Assembly (NCBI GenBank): GCA_964643435.1
Contig: CAZXPY010000001.1
Span: forward strand, 124,001 to 188,000
Source: CAZXPY01 sp964643435
GTDB taxonomy: Bacteria; Patescibacteriota; Microgenomatia; Woykebacterales; RBG-16-39-9b
Direction of reading: 5' to 3'
DNA length: 64,000 nucleotides
Positions 1 through 9,210 of this stretch are shown here, piece by piece (positions within the stretch are counted from its first letter, which is position 1; every line of letters begins with the position of its first letter). Position numbers and translations under genes: made by a program. A model generated the notes under the pieces. It was not told where the DNA came from. It saw only the letters and a list, made by a program, of their open reading frames with translations, and did not search any database.

Positions 1-14
1 TGTAAAATAAACCT
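1..14 (+). promoter_or_regulatory. Possible -10 box directly before the first gene
   Basis: A TAAAAT hexamer at 3-8 lies six bases before the ATG at 15, with no Shine-Dalgarno sequence in between. If it is the -10 box, the transcript would begin at or next to the start codon. The window edge hides any -35 box. Confidence 0.35.
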
Positions 15-1496
15 ATGATAAGGTTTTGGCGGAAGAATTGGCTTTTTGGTTGCTTATTGATTATTTTTTTTGTCGCCTACACATACCTTACTTTAACGCT
101 GCATTATCGCTTTAACACAACTGATGCGGATCTCGCAATTTATGATCAACATGTTTGGTTTCTTTCTAGGGGAGATTTTTTGGGTTACGGTGGTACCTTC
201 AAACCTTTCAATATTTTTGGTGATCATCTTATTTTACATTTTTTTTGGATAGCCCCACTTTATAGAATTTTTGCTGATGCAAAGATCCTGATAATAATTC
301 AAAATCTAGCAATAGTAGGTAGCGCGATACCACTTTATCTTATTGCTAAAGAGAGTTGGAAGGATTTGGTTGCAACACTATTTTTTGTTGCTTCTTACTT
401 ACTTTTCTACGGATTTCAAGCCGCAAGTATTTTTCCTTTTCATGGTACCACATTAAGCGTCTTCTTTATTTCTTGGCTACTATTTTTTATGTATAAAAAA
501 CAATGGAGGTTGTTTTTCTTATTTTTAATCCTTTCTTTAGCAGCCAAAGAAGACGTTGCGACCTTTACTTTCTTTATTGGACTATATCTAATTTTTATTC
601 AAAGAAATCTTAAAATCGGAATTATTACTTCTTTACTAAGTGTTGCTTGGTTTTATCTTAGTATTTTCAAGATAATGCCTTTCTTTGCTGCTGGTAGGCC
701 CTACGCTTATTTTGTTGAGAGCCAGAACCAGAAATTGTTGAATCCTGTTAGATTAATCGCAGAGATGTTTTTTCCTTGGGTGAAAACGAGAACCCTGTTT
801 TCGCTGTTTGGTTCTTTTGGTTTTCTCCCCTTATTTGCTCCTCTACAATTAGCTCTTAGCTTTCCTTTTTTGGTAGCTAGGTTTACTTCGACGACAATTC
901 AAAGATGGCTTCCTTGGATGCACTATAGTACTAACCAGGCACCAATTTTAGGATTCGCCGCTATATTTGGATTGGTAAATTTATATGCCATCTTAAAAAA
1001 ATTCAATATCTTAAAATTTTTAGTAGCAAGTAGAATTAATTTTTATCGATATCTAACTTTAGCAACACTGCTCGCAACTACTGTAATTGGTTTTTATTAC
1101 AAGATGCCCTTATATAAATTATTTGATATTAGCTTTTATAAGGAACCCCCGGGTGTCAGTACAATCAGAGAAGCACTTACAATAATCCCTAAAGATGGGG
1201 AAATATCAGTAGCAACCCAATCAGGGCTTCTGCCTCATCTCTCTCACCGAAGGAAAATCCATATGTATCCTCATCCCGCTTATTCAAACCCACCAATTGG
1301 TGAGGATTTAGGTGATGATGCTTCAATTGAAAAATACGCTATTCCAAACGTGGATTACATTATACTTTCAAAGTATGCGTTTCACTGGCGGCCAACGAAC
1401 ACTCGTTTTGAGGAGGTTATAAATTTTATAAAAAAGCAACCAAATTACAAAGTACTATTCGAAAAAGAGGGAACTTTGGTAGTTAAAAAAGTATAA
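15..1496 (+). CDS. DUF2079 family polytopic membrane protein
   Basis: This 493-residue protein has an N-terminal membrane helix (about residues 9-29), a polar loop with DADLAIYDQHVW (37-48), many further hydrophobic segments and a soluble C-terminal tail containing SGLLPHLSHR. The gene at 15419 has the same plan (DAIDLGIFDQYIW early, SSLVPHLSHR late), so the two are paralogues. The pattern fits DUF2079, a family of predicted membrane proteins thought to resemble GT-C glycosyltransferases but without a proven reaction. The acidic first loop is where GT-C enzymes carry their catalytic acid, so a lipid-linked sugar transferase role is plausible but inferred. The gene opens a glycan island and converges on the methyltransferase that follows. 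Confidence 0.75.
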   Translation: MIRFWRKNWLFGCLLIIFFVAYTYLTLTLHYRFNTTDADLAIYDQHVWFLSRGDFLGYGGTFKPFNIFGDHLILHFFWIAPLYRIFADAKILIIIQNLAIVGSAIPLYLIAKESWKDLVATLFFVASYLLFYGFQAASIFPFHGTTLSVFFISWLLFFMYKKQWRLFFLFLILSLAAKEDVATFTFFIGLYLIFIQRNLKIGIITSLLSVAWFYLSIFKIMPFFAAGRPYAYFVESQNQKLLNPVRLIAEMFFPWVKTRTLFSLFGSFGFLPLFAPLQLALSFPFLVARFTSTTIQRWLPWMHYSTNQAPILGFAAIFGLVNLYAILKKFNILKFLVASRINFYRYLTLATLLATTVIGFYYKMPLYKLFDISFYKEPPGVSTIREALTIIPKDGEISVATQSGLLPHLSHRRKIHMYPHPAYSNPPIGEDLGDDASIEKYAIPNVDYIILSKYAFHWRPTNTRFEEVINFIKKQPNYKVLFEKEGTLVVKKV

Positions 1497-1514
1497 AATA
1501 TATTTTTACCGGGT

Positions 1515-2228
1515 TTACTTAGCTTTAGCGGTCATTAAGAGAAATGGGAGTAATGGTTTGATCGGCATAATTTTCTCCGCAAAGTTGTCAAGATAGAAAC
1601 CGATCCGGCTATTAACGATAAACGGGGGGAAAAACCCAAAATATCTAAAATTGGTTACTTCGAACCCATTATCAGAAAGTTTTCTAGTTATGTTGGCTTT
1701 AGTCATATTCAAAATTCCTTTTTCTCCTTCCCAACTCATATCTTTCGAAAGTGTAAATTGGAGATAATAAAGTAGGTTAAACAAATTAGGTTCAATAAAA
1801 CCAACTTGACCATTTTTTTTGAGGCGGCGATGAATACTTTCAAAACTTTTATCAAGATTTTCTAAATGATGGAGAATGAAGAAACCGATAATAGCGTCAA
1901 ACTTTTTATTTGTAAAATTGGATAACTTCTCAACGTCTCCCTTAATTAAAGTAAGATTTGGGTTTTTTCCCGCAAACTTACGGAAGCGCTCCAACATATC
2001 CTCTGATAGATCAATTCCAGTGATTTTCAAACCCTTCTCCAATAAAGAAAATGTAAATCTCCCCATCCCAACGCCTATTTCTAGGATATCATCATTAGGT
2101 TTTAAATTTAGGCTAGAAGCGAGCAAACCCGAAAGTTTATTTGTATAATTACTTAATTTTGGAATAAGATATTGGTGATCTTTTTGATACAATAGTTTTT
2201 GATATTCTTTTTGCGATATTTTTTTCAC
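1515..2228 (-). CDS. Class I SAM-dependent methyltransferase
   Basis: The 237-residue product carries the class I fold signatures: motif I ILEIGVGMG (about 48-56), an acidic strand end in GIDLSED, GDVEKL before motif IV, and IIGFFILHHL at the position typical of small-molecule methyltransferases (Methyltransf_11/25 type). The substrate cannot be read from sequence; the glycan neighbourhood suggests a sugar or lipid-carrier group. The start is a GTG at 2226-2228, the only usable start before motif I. It lies just four bases from the divergent ATG at 2233, so the promoters of both genes must lie inside each other's coding sequence. No Shine-Dalgarno sequence is visible. Confidence 0.8.
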   Translation of the reverse strand: MKKISQKEYQKLLYQKDHQYLIPKLSNYTNKLSGLLASSLNLKPNDDILEIGVGMGRFTFSLLEKGLKITGIDLSEDMLERFRKFAGKNPNLTLIKGDVEKLSNFTNKKFDAIIGFFILHHLENLDKSFESIHRRLKKNGQVGFIEPNLFNLLYYLQFTLSKDMSWEGEKGILNMTKANITRKLSDNGFEVTNFRYFGFFPPFIVNSRIGFYLDNFAEKIMPIKPLLPFLLMTAKAK

Positions 2229-2232
2229 GGCT

Positions 2233-3837
2233 ATGCAAAAAATTTTGAACGCTAGTTACGAAAAAGCTTTTTATATTATTCTTTTTATAGTAACAGTTAT
2301 TTTCTTAAAAATTAACTCCACCTATAGTTTTATTGGAAGGGGAGATTACGCAAATTACGCTACTGTGGCAAGAAATTTAGTTGTAGGTCGTGGGTTTACG
2401 GTTGATTTTATTGCCCAATATTTTATTCCCTACGAGAGCGTTCATCACCCGGAAGATATGTGGCCACTGCTTCAGAGCGTATGGATGGCGGCTAGCTTTT
2501 TAATCTTCGGTGTTAATCAATTTTCGGCGAGACTACCAAACGTCATTTTTCTTGCTTTTCTTTCGTTAGCTTCATATTTCATCGCTAGAAAGCTATTTAA
2601 TAAACAAATCGCTTTTTGGGCAGGAATATTAACTCTCCTAAATACAAACCTAATTCTTTATTCAACCGAACTAATAACCAGCGATGTTGCTTTTGCGGCC
2701 TTTTCATTGATAATTTTCTACTTGGGTTCATTGCTTATTATTGAATTAAGAGATGGAGGAACAAGTTACAAAAAATTCTTTCTTTTCGGAATATTGAATG
2801 GTTTAGCGGTTTTACAAAAACCCCTGGCTATTATTTATTTGCCCCTTTATTTAGTTATTTTTGCAATTGTCGCTCGCAAAAAAATAAAACTAATTTTTAA
2901 ACCAGTTGTTTTTTCTTTGATCGGAGCTTTAATTTTTACCGCACCATTTTTTATAAGAAATTTAAGATTATTTGGAACATTTCTGCTACCAGTCGAAAAC
3001 TACCTTTCCTACCTGATTAAATACACCCCTTACGAAGCTATCTTTAGTATTTACTATGATAAGTTACCTTCGTTTAGGACAGCTCTGGAGGGAGGTTTTA
3101 TTAATTTCTTAAAGATTAATTTCACCTATTTTCGGTTTGGAGTAGATACTTTTGTTTATAAAGACTTGTTAATTCCTTATACAGTAATAGTTTTAAGTTT
3201 ATTGGGAATTGGTATTTTAAAAACTAGAGAGCAGAAGTCTTTCTTTTTCACGCCAATAATATTTTTTTTAATTTTTTCGGCGGTTATGACTTTTTATTGG
3301 CACTACGAATCTCGTTATTACGCCTCGTTTATCCCACTTGCTAATATGTTGGCTGTATACGCTCTTTTTGTCTTTGTTGAAAAGTTTTCAAATCCTTCGA
3401 AGGTTATTATTATCGTAATTTTAGCTTTAATTACTTTTCTGCCAAGTATTAAATCAATTTACCTTGGACTGGGTAAAAAACCAATTGATCCTTCCTTGAG
3501 GGCATATGAATGGATTAGAGATAACACACCAAAAGAAGCGGTAATTTACGGTTTAGGACCTTGGGAACTCCACTATCATTCTGAAAGAGCAGCGCTAATG
3601 ATACCATACAATGGGTTCGGGGACATTTTGTATATGGCGAAAAAACATCAGGTTAATTATCTTGTCCTTGAATTTTTGAAAGAAATAAAACGTCCCGCTC
3701 TTGAAGATTTATATACAGGCAAAGAAACCGAAGTTTTCAGCCGTATTTATCAAGATCCAGAAAAGGTGCTTATTTACAAAATTAATTGGGAAAAAGTTAA
3801 TCTGGAAAGCTATCCAAAACCAGAATGGTTCAAATAA
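2233..3837 (+). CDS. GT39/PMT-like membrane glycosyltransferase
   Basis: This 534-residue integral membrane protein has an N-terminal helix, then a loop with GRGDYANYATVARNL (about 35-49), then roughly ten hydrophobic segments and a soluble tail. The layout matches the ArnT/PMT (GT39, PMT_2) superfamily, whose members take a sugar from a polyprenyl-phosphate carrier on the outer face of the membrane and use an acidic residue in the first loop. Here Asp38 is present but the usual Asp-Glu pair is Asp-Tyr. Acceptor and sugar are unknown. The stop abuts the ATG of the GT2 gene at 3838, so carrier loading and transfer may be coupled. Confidence 0.75.
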   Translation: MQKILNASYEKAFYIILFIVTVIFLKINSTYSFIGRGDYANYATVARNLVVGRGFTVDFIAQYFIPYESVHHPEDMWPLLQSVWMAASFLIFGVNQFSARLPNVIFLAFLSLASYFIARKLFNKQIAFWAGILTLLNTNLILYSTELITSDVAFAAFSLIIFYLGSLLIIELRDGGTSYKKFFLFGILNGLAVLQKPLAIIYLPLYLVIFAIVARKKIKLIFKPVVFSLIGALIFTAPFFIRNLRLFGTFLLPVENYLSYLIKYTPYEAIFSIYYDKLPSFRTALEGGFINFLKINFTYFRFGVDTFVYKDLLIPYTVIVLSLLGIGILKTREQKSFFFTPIIFFLIFSAVMTFYWHYESRYYASFIPLANMLAVYALFVFVEKFSNPSKVIIIVILALITFLPSIKSIYLGLGKKPIDPSLRAYEWIRDNTPKEAVIYGLGPWELHYHSERAALMIPYNGFGDILYMAKKHQVNYLVLEFLKEIKRPALEDLYTGKETEVFSRIYQDPEKVLIYKINWEKVNLESYPKPEWFK

Positions 3838-4563
3838 ATGAGAAATCAATCCCTTTCGATAATTGTCCCTGTCTTTAACGAAGAATCAAGAATAGAAAAG
3901 GCAATAAGCGAATTAGAAAAATATCTTTCAGGTCAAAATTTTTCCAGCCAAGTAATTTTTGTTGACGACGGGAGTAATGATAAAACTTTGAAAAAAATAA
4001 AAGAGCTAAAACCGAAACTCTATTTTGAGGTAATTTCTTATAAACCTAACAGGGGAAAAGGTTATGCTATAAAACAAGGAGTAGCAAACGCACGTGCAGA
4101 TTATCTTCTCTTTTGTGATGTAGATATGTCGACACCTCTTAATGAATTTAATAAATTTCTGCCTTTTATTAGGAAAAAAATACCGGTTATTATTGGAACT
4201 AGGAAAGCCGCGGGCGCAAAAATAATAAAAAGACAACCATATTTGCGTCAGAAAATGGGGGAGGTCTTTACAATGCTTTCTAATATTTTGTTGCGCAGCA
4301 GTGTCAGTGATTTTACCTGTGGGTTTAAGTGCTTTTCTAGAAGAGCAGCCGAGAAAATCTTTTCGCTCTCTACTATTAATCGTTGGTCCTATGACAGTGA
4401 AATTCTATTTCTCGCCAACAAGCTTGGGTTTAAAATAATAGAAGTTCCGGTAGTTTGGAAAAATGATAGTCGGACAAAGGTTAATTTAACTAAGGATATT
4501 ATCCAATCTTTTACTGATTTACTAAGAATTAGATTAAATGATAGGTTGGGACATTATGATTAA
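3838..4563 (+). CDS. GT2 family glycosyltransferase, polyprenyl-phosphate sugar synthase type
   Basis: The 241-residue protein begins with the GT2 strand SLSIIVPVFNEESRIEKAI, followed by IFVDDGSNDKT and the metal-binding CDVDMS (DxD) near residue 97. DFTCGFKCF and a WSYDSEILF segment are typical of dolichyl-phosphate mannose/glucose synthase relatives. It has no C-terminal membrane helices, so it is the soluble DPM1-like form that would load a sugar from a nucleotide donor onto a polyprenyl phosphate at the inner membrane face. It starts immediately after the upstream GT39 stop and overlaps the next GT39, a logical donor-user trio. The sugar is not predictable. Confidence 0.8.
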   Translation: MRNQSLSIIVPVFNEESRIEKAISELEKYLSGQNFSSQVIFVDDGSNDKTLKKIKELKPKLYFEVISYKPNRGKGYAIKQGVANARADYLLFCDVDMSTPLNEFNKFLPFIRKKIPVIIGTRKAAGAKIIKRQPYLRQKMGEVFTMLSNILLRSSVSDFTCGFKCFSRRAAEKIFSLSTINRWSYDSEILFLANKLGFKIIEVPVVWKNDSRTKVNLTKDIIQSFTDLLRIRLNDRLGHYD

Positions 4564-5866
4564 GAAAATTACCAAAAAAGAGTTTCTATTCCTTCTTACC
4601 CCCCTTGTTTTAGGCGCAGTAATTCTCTTTTTTAAACTTGGTAGTTTATTTCAAAATTTAAATGGAGATGAATATGCTTTTTTGCTGATCTCAGAACAGT
4701 TAAAAGGGGAACCATACTTACCATATCTCATCTGGCCTAAAGATTTGGGTTCAACTCATACTTTATTGCCCTATTTAATACAAATACCGATAGCTTTTTT
4801 TGGAATAACTAATTTTGCGGTTCGGTTTATTCCCGCTCTATTTGGATTATTGGGAATAATTACCTTTTATTTACTTTTACGCAATTTATTTGAAAGTTCC
4901 CAGATAGCCTTTATCGGAGCTACTTTACTAGCACTAACACGTTGGTACTTTACTATATCCAGATTAACCTACGAATTATCAGAAATGCTTTTCTTTGCCA
5001 TAGCTAATCTGTTATTTTTAGTTTTGTTTTTAAAAGCAAAAGACGAAAAATTTAAATTTAAAAATTTAACTGTTAAAAAGAGCTTTGTATATGTTTTTCT
5101 TGTTGGTCTGACTTTAGGTCTTCTGCAACACTCTTACGCGGCAGCAAGAATTTACCCTTTTCTTTATCTAATATTATTTATTTTTTACTTTCTTTATAAA
5201 AGGAAAAAATTTTTAGAAAACGTGATAAATTTTTTTCTTTTTTCAATCGCTTTTTTAATAATTATCTCTCCTTTAATTTATGTTTGGCTCAAACACCCAA
5301 ATGCTTTTGATGCCCGTGGTGCAGAACTCGTTTTTGCCCAAAACCTCTCTTTTAATGATTTAATTTGGTCGCTGAAACAATCTACTTTACGCACTTTAGG
5401 GATGTTTCAGCTAAGAGGAAGCGATGTTAGTTGTTATAATCTTCCGAACCTGCCGATGCTTGACCCTTTAAGCGGTTTTCTTTTCCTGGTGGGATTAATC
5501 TTATCTTTTACTACTCTTAGACCGGTATATTCTTTTGTATTTCTGGCTTTTCTACTTTTTTCACTGCTGCCAAGCATTTTAAGCTACTGGCCAGCCACTC
5601 CGCAAGGATTGCGGGCTGCTGGCTCAATCGTTCCAATTGTTTTGTACACGACAATTGGGTTAGAAACTGTGGCTAAACTTTTTAAAAAGTATTATATTCA
5701 CATCATTGTTGTGGTTATTTCAGTAATTGCGATCGTTAATTTACAGATTTATTTCAGATATCAACCGCAGTTACAAGATGATTGTTTTAAATCTAAAGTA
5801 GAAAATTTTGAGGACTTCAAAAAACACTTTCTTAAAGAAACCGGCAGTGTTAAATTTATAAGATGA
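4556..5866 (+). CDS. GT39/PMT-like membrane glycosyltransferase
   Basis: About 436 residues from the ATG at 4556; an in-frame ATG at 4538 would add six residues and lengthen the overlap with the GT2 gene. I prefer 4556 because it gives a short 8-base overlap and the lysine-rich KKITKKEF sequence in front of the first helix. The first loop holds LNGDEYAFLLISE, the Asp-Glu pair expected in GT39/ArnT enzymes, and at least nine hydrophobic segments follow. The protein is expected to transfer a lipid-linked sugar on the outer face of the membrane. It ends in an ATGA overlap with the aminotransferase gene. Confidence 0.75.
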   Translation: MIKKITKKEFLFLLTPLVLGAVILFFKLGSLFQNLNGDEYAFLLISEQLKGEPYLPYLIWPKDLGSTHTLLPYLIQIPIAFFGITNFAVRFIPALFGLLGIITFYLLLRNLFESSQIAFIGATLLALTRWYFTISRLTYELSEMLFFAIANLLFLVLFLKAKDEKFKFKNLTVKKSFVYVFLVGLTLGLLQHSYAAARIYPFLYLILFIFYFLYKRKKFLENVINFFLFSIAFLIIISPLIYVWLKHPNAFDARGAELVFAQNLSFNDLIWSLKQSTLRTLGMFQLRGSDVSCYNLPNLPMLDPLSGFLFLVGLILSFTTLRPVYSFVFLAFLLFSLLPSILSYWPATPQGLRAAGSIVPIVLYTTIGLETVAKLFKKYYIHIIVVVISVIAIVNLQIYFRYQPQLQDDCFKSKVENFEDFKKHFLKETGSVKFIR

Positions 5867-6966
5867 AAAATTTGATTAAGTTATCAACTCCAATTATTGG
5901 TAAGGAAGAAATAAATGGAATAGCAGCAGTTTTGAAGAATGGTCAAATCTCCCAAGGTCCTTACGTTGAAGCATTCGAAAGAGAGTTTAGTCGCTTTGTT
6001 GGTGCGAAATATGCGGTCGCGGTTTCTTCGGGAACAGCCGCTTTGCATCTAACCCTTTTAGCCTTAGATATAAAAAAAGGCGACGAAGTTATAACGACTC
6101 CTTTTTCTTTCATTGCCACAGCAAACTCTATTACTTACACCGGTGCCAGGCCAGTATTTGTAGATATTGACGAAACTTTCAACCTTAAACCTGGTTCTGT
6201 TGAAAAGAAAATTACAAAAAATACAAAAGCAATTTTGGTGGTTCATCTTTTTGGTTTACCAGCGGATATAAAAACTATTAATAAAATTGCCAAAAAATAC
6301 AATTTAAAAATAATTGAAGATGCCTCTCAGGCTCACGGTGCAAAAATTGGTAATAGATATATTGGAACTTTTGGTAACGCCGCTTGTTTTTCCTTTTACG
6401 CGACTAAGAATATTACTACTGGCGAGGGCGGTATGGTTGTAACTAACGAAAAAAAATTAGCGGAAAAAATTAGGAACTTAAGAAATCATGGTCGAAACAA
6501 AAAGGGACAGTATTCTATTTTGGGTTATAATTTTCGAATGAACGAAATACAAGCAGCATTAGGGTCCGCTCAATTGAAAAAACTTAAAACCAATAATCAC
6601 CAAAGAATAAAAAATGCAATTTATTTAAGTAACTCTTTAAAAGATATCAAAGGAATTATTTTACCGACAGTTCCTGGCGGATTCACTCATGTTTTTCACC
6701 AATACACACTAGTAGTAACCCCCCTAGTAAAAAAGACAAGAGAAGAAATCGTAGAATCAATGAATAAAAGTGGGATTGAAGTGGGAATTTTCTATAATCC
6801 GCCTATCCACAAACAACCTCTTTACAAAAAATTAGGCTACAGAGATAAATTACCAGTTGCTGAAAGATTTTCAAGAGAAGTTTTATCATTACCAATCCAT
6901 CCTTTAATTACTAAAAAAGATCTGGATTATATAGCGAGATCTTTTAGGGAGTCTTTAAATGAATAA
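5863..6966 (+). CDS. DegT/DnrJ/EryC1/StrS family sugar aminotransferase
   Basis: The 367-residue protein is a full-length fold-type I PLP enzyme. It has the phosphate-binding SSGTAALHL (55-63), TTPFSFIATANS (78-89), an Asp in IIEDASQAHGA (Asp153) for the pyridine nitrogen, and the Schiff-base lysine in SFYATKN (Lys182). The family mostly aminates nucleotide-linked keto sugars with glutamate as donor. It overlaps its upstream neighbour by ATGA and the next gene, a Gfo/Idh/MocA oxidoreductase, by eight bases. That suggests a dehydrogenation-then-amination pair as in WlbA/WlbE or NtdC/NtdA pathways; the actual sugar is inferred only to be an amino sugar. Confidence 0.88.
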   Translation: MKNLIKLSTPIIGKEEINGIAAVLKNGQISQGPYVEAFEREFSRFVGAKYAVAVSSGTAALHLTLLALDIKKGDEVITTPFSFIATANSITYTGARPVFVDIDETFNLKPGSVEKKITKNTKAILVVHLFGLPADIKTINKIAKKYNLKIIEDASQAHGAKIGNRYIGTFGNAACFSFYATKNITTGEGGMVVTNEKKLAEKIRNLRNHGRNKKGQYSILGYNFRMNEIQAALGSAQLKKLKTNNHQRIKNAIYLSNSLKDIKGIILPTVPGGFTHVFHQYTLVVTPLVKKTREEIVESMNKSGIEVGIFYNPPIHKQPLYKKLGYRDKLPVAERFSREVLSLPIHPLITKKDLDYIARSFRESLNE

Positions 6967-7885
6967 GATTTTAAGGTTGGGAGTTGTTGGTGTTGGTTCA
7001 ATTGGCAAAGAACACGTCCGGATCTTAAGTAAGTTGAAAGATTGTGTGCTGGTAGGTATCGTGGATACGGATCAACAACTCGCGGCGGTAGTTGCTGAAA
7101 GATTTTCAACGCGCCGGTTTAAAAAACCCGATGATCTCTTTGCCCAAAACATTGACGCAATTAGTATTTGTACTCCGACCTCATCCCATTTTAGAATAGC
7201 GCGAACGGCTATTGAGAAAAATATCCACTCTTTAATTGAAAAACCAATAACAAAAACTATTTCTCAAGCTAAGAAACTAATAGATCTAGCCGAGAAGAAA
7301 AAATTGAAGCTTATGGTTGGATACGTTGAGAGATTTAACCCAATCGTAGCGGTTATAAAAAGAAGAATAAAAGGGGAAACGGTCATATCGATTAATTTCA
7401 CGCGAGTCGGGCCTGTCCCACCGAAAGTAGGCGATATTGGCATTACTTTGGATTTGGCAACTCACGATATTGATCTTTTAAGATATTTATTAGAGACGGA
7501 TTTTAAAAAAATTAAGTCTGTTTCTTCGACCCAAAACAATCGTGAGGATGCGGCGGTTCTTAGCTTTAAATTGGGCAACGGAACAATTGCTTCAATTGTG
7601 ACGAATTGGTACACTCCTTATAAGGTTAGAAAAATAGAAATAGCCACAAAAAATAAATTCATTGTTGGCGATTTTATTTTACAAGAAGTTCACGAGCATT
7701 ATAATTACAAGGTGGGTGGAACATATTCTACAAAAGTAATACCAGTGAAAAAAACCGAACCCCTAAAAGAAGAGTTAAAAGCTTTTGTTGAGTCCATAAA
7801 ACTAGATAAAATTACAAAAGTTACTGGCGAAGATGGTTTAGAGGCTTTAAAAATAGCCGTAAGATGTACAAAGTTAGCTTCTTAA
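6959..7885 (+). CDS. Gfo/Idh/MocA family oxidoreductase
   Basis: 308 residues. The N-terminal Rossmann fold shows GVVGVGSIGKEH (8-19), an acidic strand end IVDTD, the ICTPTSSH segment and the family's catalytic EKP motif in LIEKPITKT (94-96). The C-terminal half contains the ATHDIDLLRYL stretch typical of the substrate domain. Such enzymes oxidise or reduce sugars with NAD(P). Tight coupling to the DegT aminotransferase suggests it makes the keto sugar that the aminotransferase uses. The 3' end overlaps by 12 bases the convergent GT2 gene on the minus strand. Confidence 0.87.
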   Translation: MNKILRLGVVGVGSIGKEHVRILSKLKDCVLVGIVDTDQQLAAVVAERFSTRRFKKPDDLFAQNIDAISICTPTSSHFRIARTAIEKNIHSLIEKPITKTISQAKKLIDLAEKKKLKLMVGYVERFNPIVAVIKRRIKGETVISINFTRVGPVPPKVGDIGITLDLATHDIDLLRYLLETDFKKIKSVSSTQNNREDAAVLSFKLGNGTIASIVTNWYTPYKVRKIEIATKNKFIVGDFILQEVHEHYNYKVGGTYSTKVIPVKKTEPLKEELKAFVESIKLDKITKVTGEDGLEALKIAVRCTKLAS

Positions 7886-8560
7886 GGCAAATAAAAGCAT
7901 ATCTTTGATAGAAGCAAAAACTAGCTTAAAATTAAGCTGACTTGGGTTTTCTTTAGGGTAATGAACAACCGGAACGCTAGCGATTTTAGAACCGGCCCTA
8001 CTTGCTTTAATAAGTCTTTCGCTTTCAGCAAAAACGCTTGTAGATTTAATATCTAAACTTTTGTAAATATGAGATTTTACTAGTTTTGCACAGCCAGCAT
8101 CATGAACCTCAACACCAAACAGTAGTTTTGTAAAGAAATTAAATCCCCAAGACACAAATTTCCGCCCTAAATTGTATTTTTTTACTTTCCTTTTCGCAAC
8201 AACAATATCAAAACCCTCTTGCATTTCTTTCATTAAAGAGGGAAGAATTGACATCTTAATCTCATTATCAGCACCATTAAAAAAAGTCAGATTTCCTTTA
8301 GCCCCAGAATAAAGATCTTTTAAACTTTCTTCAATTCCAAAGTTTTTAATATGGTTAATAATTCTTAGTTTTGGATATTTCTCTCTTAATTTTGATAAAA
8401 TTTGCGGTGTTTTATCGGTGCTGCCGTCATCTACCACTAAAATCTCATAATTGTTAGTTAGTTTTGATGCTTCTTCGTCAGCACTTCTAATAGATTCACT
8501 TATGTTTTCTTCTTCGTTATAAGCTGGAATTGCGATGGTTAAAGATAAATTTTTCTTCAT
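7874..8560 (-). CDS. GT2 family glycosyltransferase, DPM1-like
   Basis: About 228 residues from the ATG at 8560, chosen because the family fold begins immediately (LTIAIPAYNEEENI); an upstream ATG at 8584 would add only eight residues. LVVDDGSTDKTPQ marks the nucleotide-binding part. The usual DxD is altered to NGADNE, keeping one Asp, which may change metal or donor use. DAGCAKLVK matches the DCGFKL region of polyprenyl-phosphate sugar synthases. The start lies inside the 3' end of the HAD gene (44-base overlap), so the two are probably co-translated. The substrate is unknown. Confidence 0.75.
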   Translation of the reverse strand: MKKNLSLTIAIPAYNEEENISESIRSADEEASKLTNNYEILVVDDGSTDKTPQILSKLREKYPKLRIINHIKNFGIEESLKDLYSGAKGNLTFFNGADNEIKMSILPSLMKEMQEGFDIVVAKRKVKKYNLGRKFVSWGFNFFTKLLFGVEVHDAGCAKLVKSHIYKSLDIKSTSVFAESERLIKASRAGSKIASVPVVHYPKENPSQLNFKLVFASIKDMLLFALRS

Positions 8561-9203
8561 AAAATTTGCTAAAATCGGAGACACTTTCTAAAACAAGATC
8601 AGCACCAGCCGCAGTTAATTCTTTTTTATTTCCTACCCCCGTTAATACCCCTATTGTAAAAGCACCGGCACTTTTACCAGCTTTTATATCATAAGGGTGG
8701 TCTCCAATAACGATTATTTCTGAAGGTTTCAGATTTAATTTATTAATTGCAAATATTATTCCCTCAGAACTGGGTTTGGGGTTTAAAACTGTTTCCCGTC
8801 CTACTAATACATCAAAGGGTTCTAAATTGAATTTATCTAGAGTCGTTTTTATTGCCATTTCAGAAGTTCGAGAAAATATACCTGTCATAATATTTTTACT
8901 TCGTAAATACTCTAGAGTTTGTTTAGTTCCAGGAATAAGAGTAGCCTCTTGAGAGGCTAGACATTCTTCTTCTGTAAGTATTTTAAGCGCCGCTTTCTTT
9001 AAATCTTCGTTTTCAGCTAGGCTCTTTCTCTCAAGCGCAACTATTGCGTCGTTTATTTTTTGTAAAATTGGTTTAAAATTAAAGTCCTTGGGCAATCCTC
9101 TTTCAGCGAAAAACGCCCTCACCCTTTCTCTAATTGATTCAAGGTCAATTCGTATTCTTACTAAAGTGTTTTCAAAATCAAACAAAATTAGTTTGACCGA
9201 CAT
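8517..9203 (-). CDS. HAD superfamily hydrolase, phosphoglycolate phosphatase-like
   Basis: 228 residues with four HAD motifs: LFDFENTLV (motif I, about 7-15), IFSRTSE (motif II), a lysine in NPKPSSEGI (motif III) and VIGDHPYDIKAGKSAG (motif IV). An alpha-helical cap follows motif I, as in the PGP/beta-phosphoglucomutase branch. The second motif I acid, normally Asp, is Glu, which may slow or redirect catalysis. In this context it may remove a phosphate from a sugar intermediate. It lies between an ATP-grasp gene upstream and a GT2 gene downstream on the same strand. Confidence 0.8.
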   Translation of the reverse strand: MSVKLILFDFENTLVRIRIDLESIRERVRAFFAERGLPKDFNFKPILQKINDAIVALERKSLAENEDLKKAALKILTEEECLASQEATLIPGTKQTLEYLRSKNIMTGIFSRTSEMAIKTTLDKFNLEPFDVLVGRETVLNPKPSSEGIIFAINKLNLKPSEIIVIGDHPYDIKAGKSAGAFTIGVLTGVGNKKELTAAGADLVLESVSDFSKFYEEKFIFNHRNSSL

Positions 9204-9210
9204 AATTTAA

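Noticed and set aside
1876..2148. Plus-strand frame of 90 codons inside the methyltransferase
   Set aside because: It is fully antisense to a gene with clear SAM-binding motifs and has no ribosome binding site or recognisable domain.
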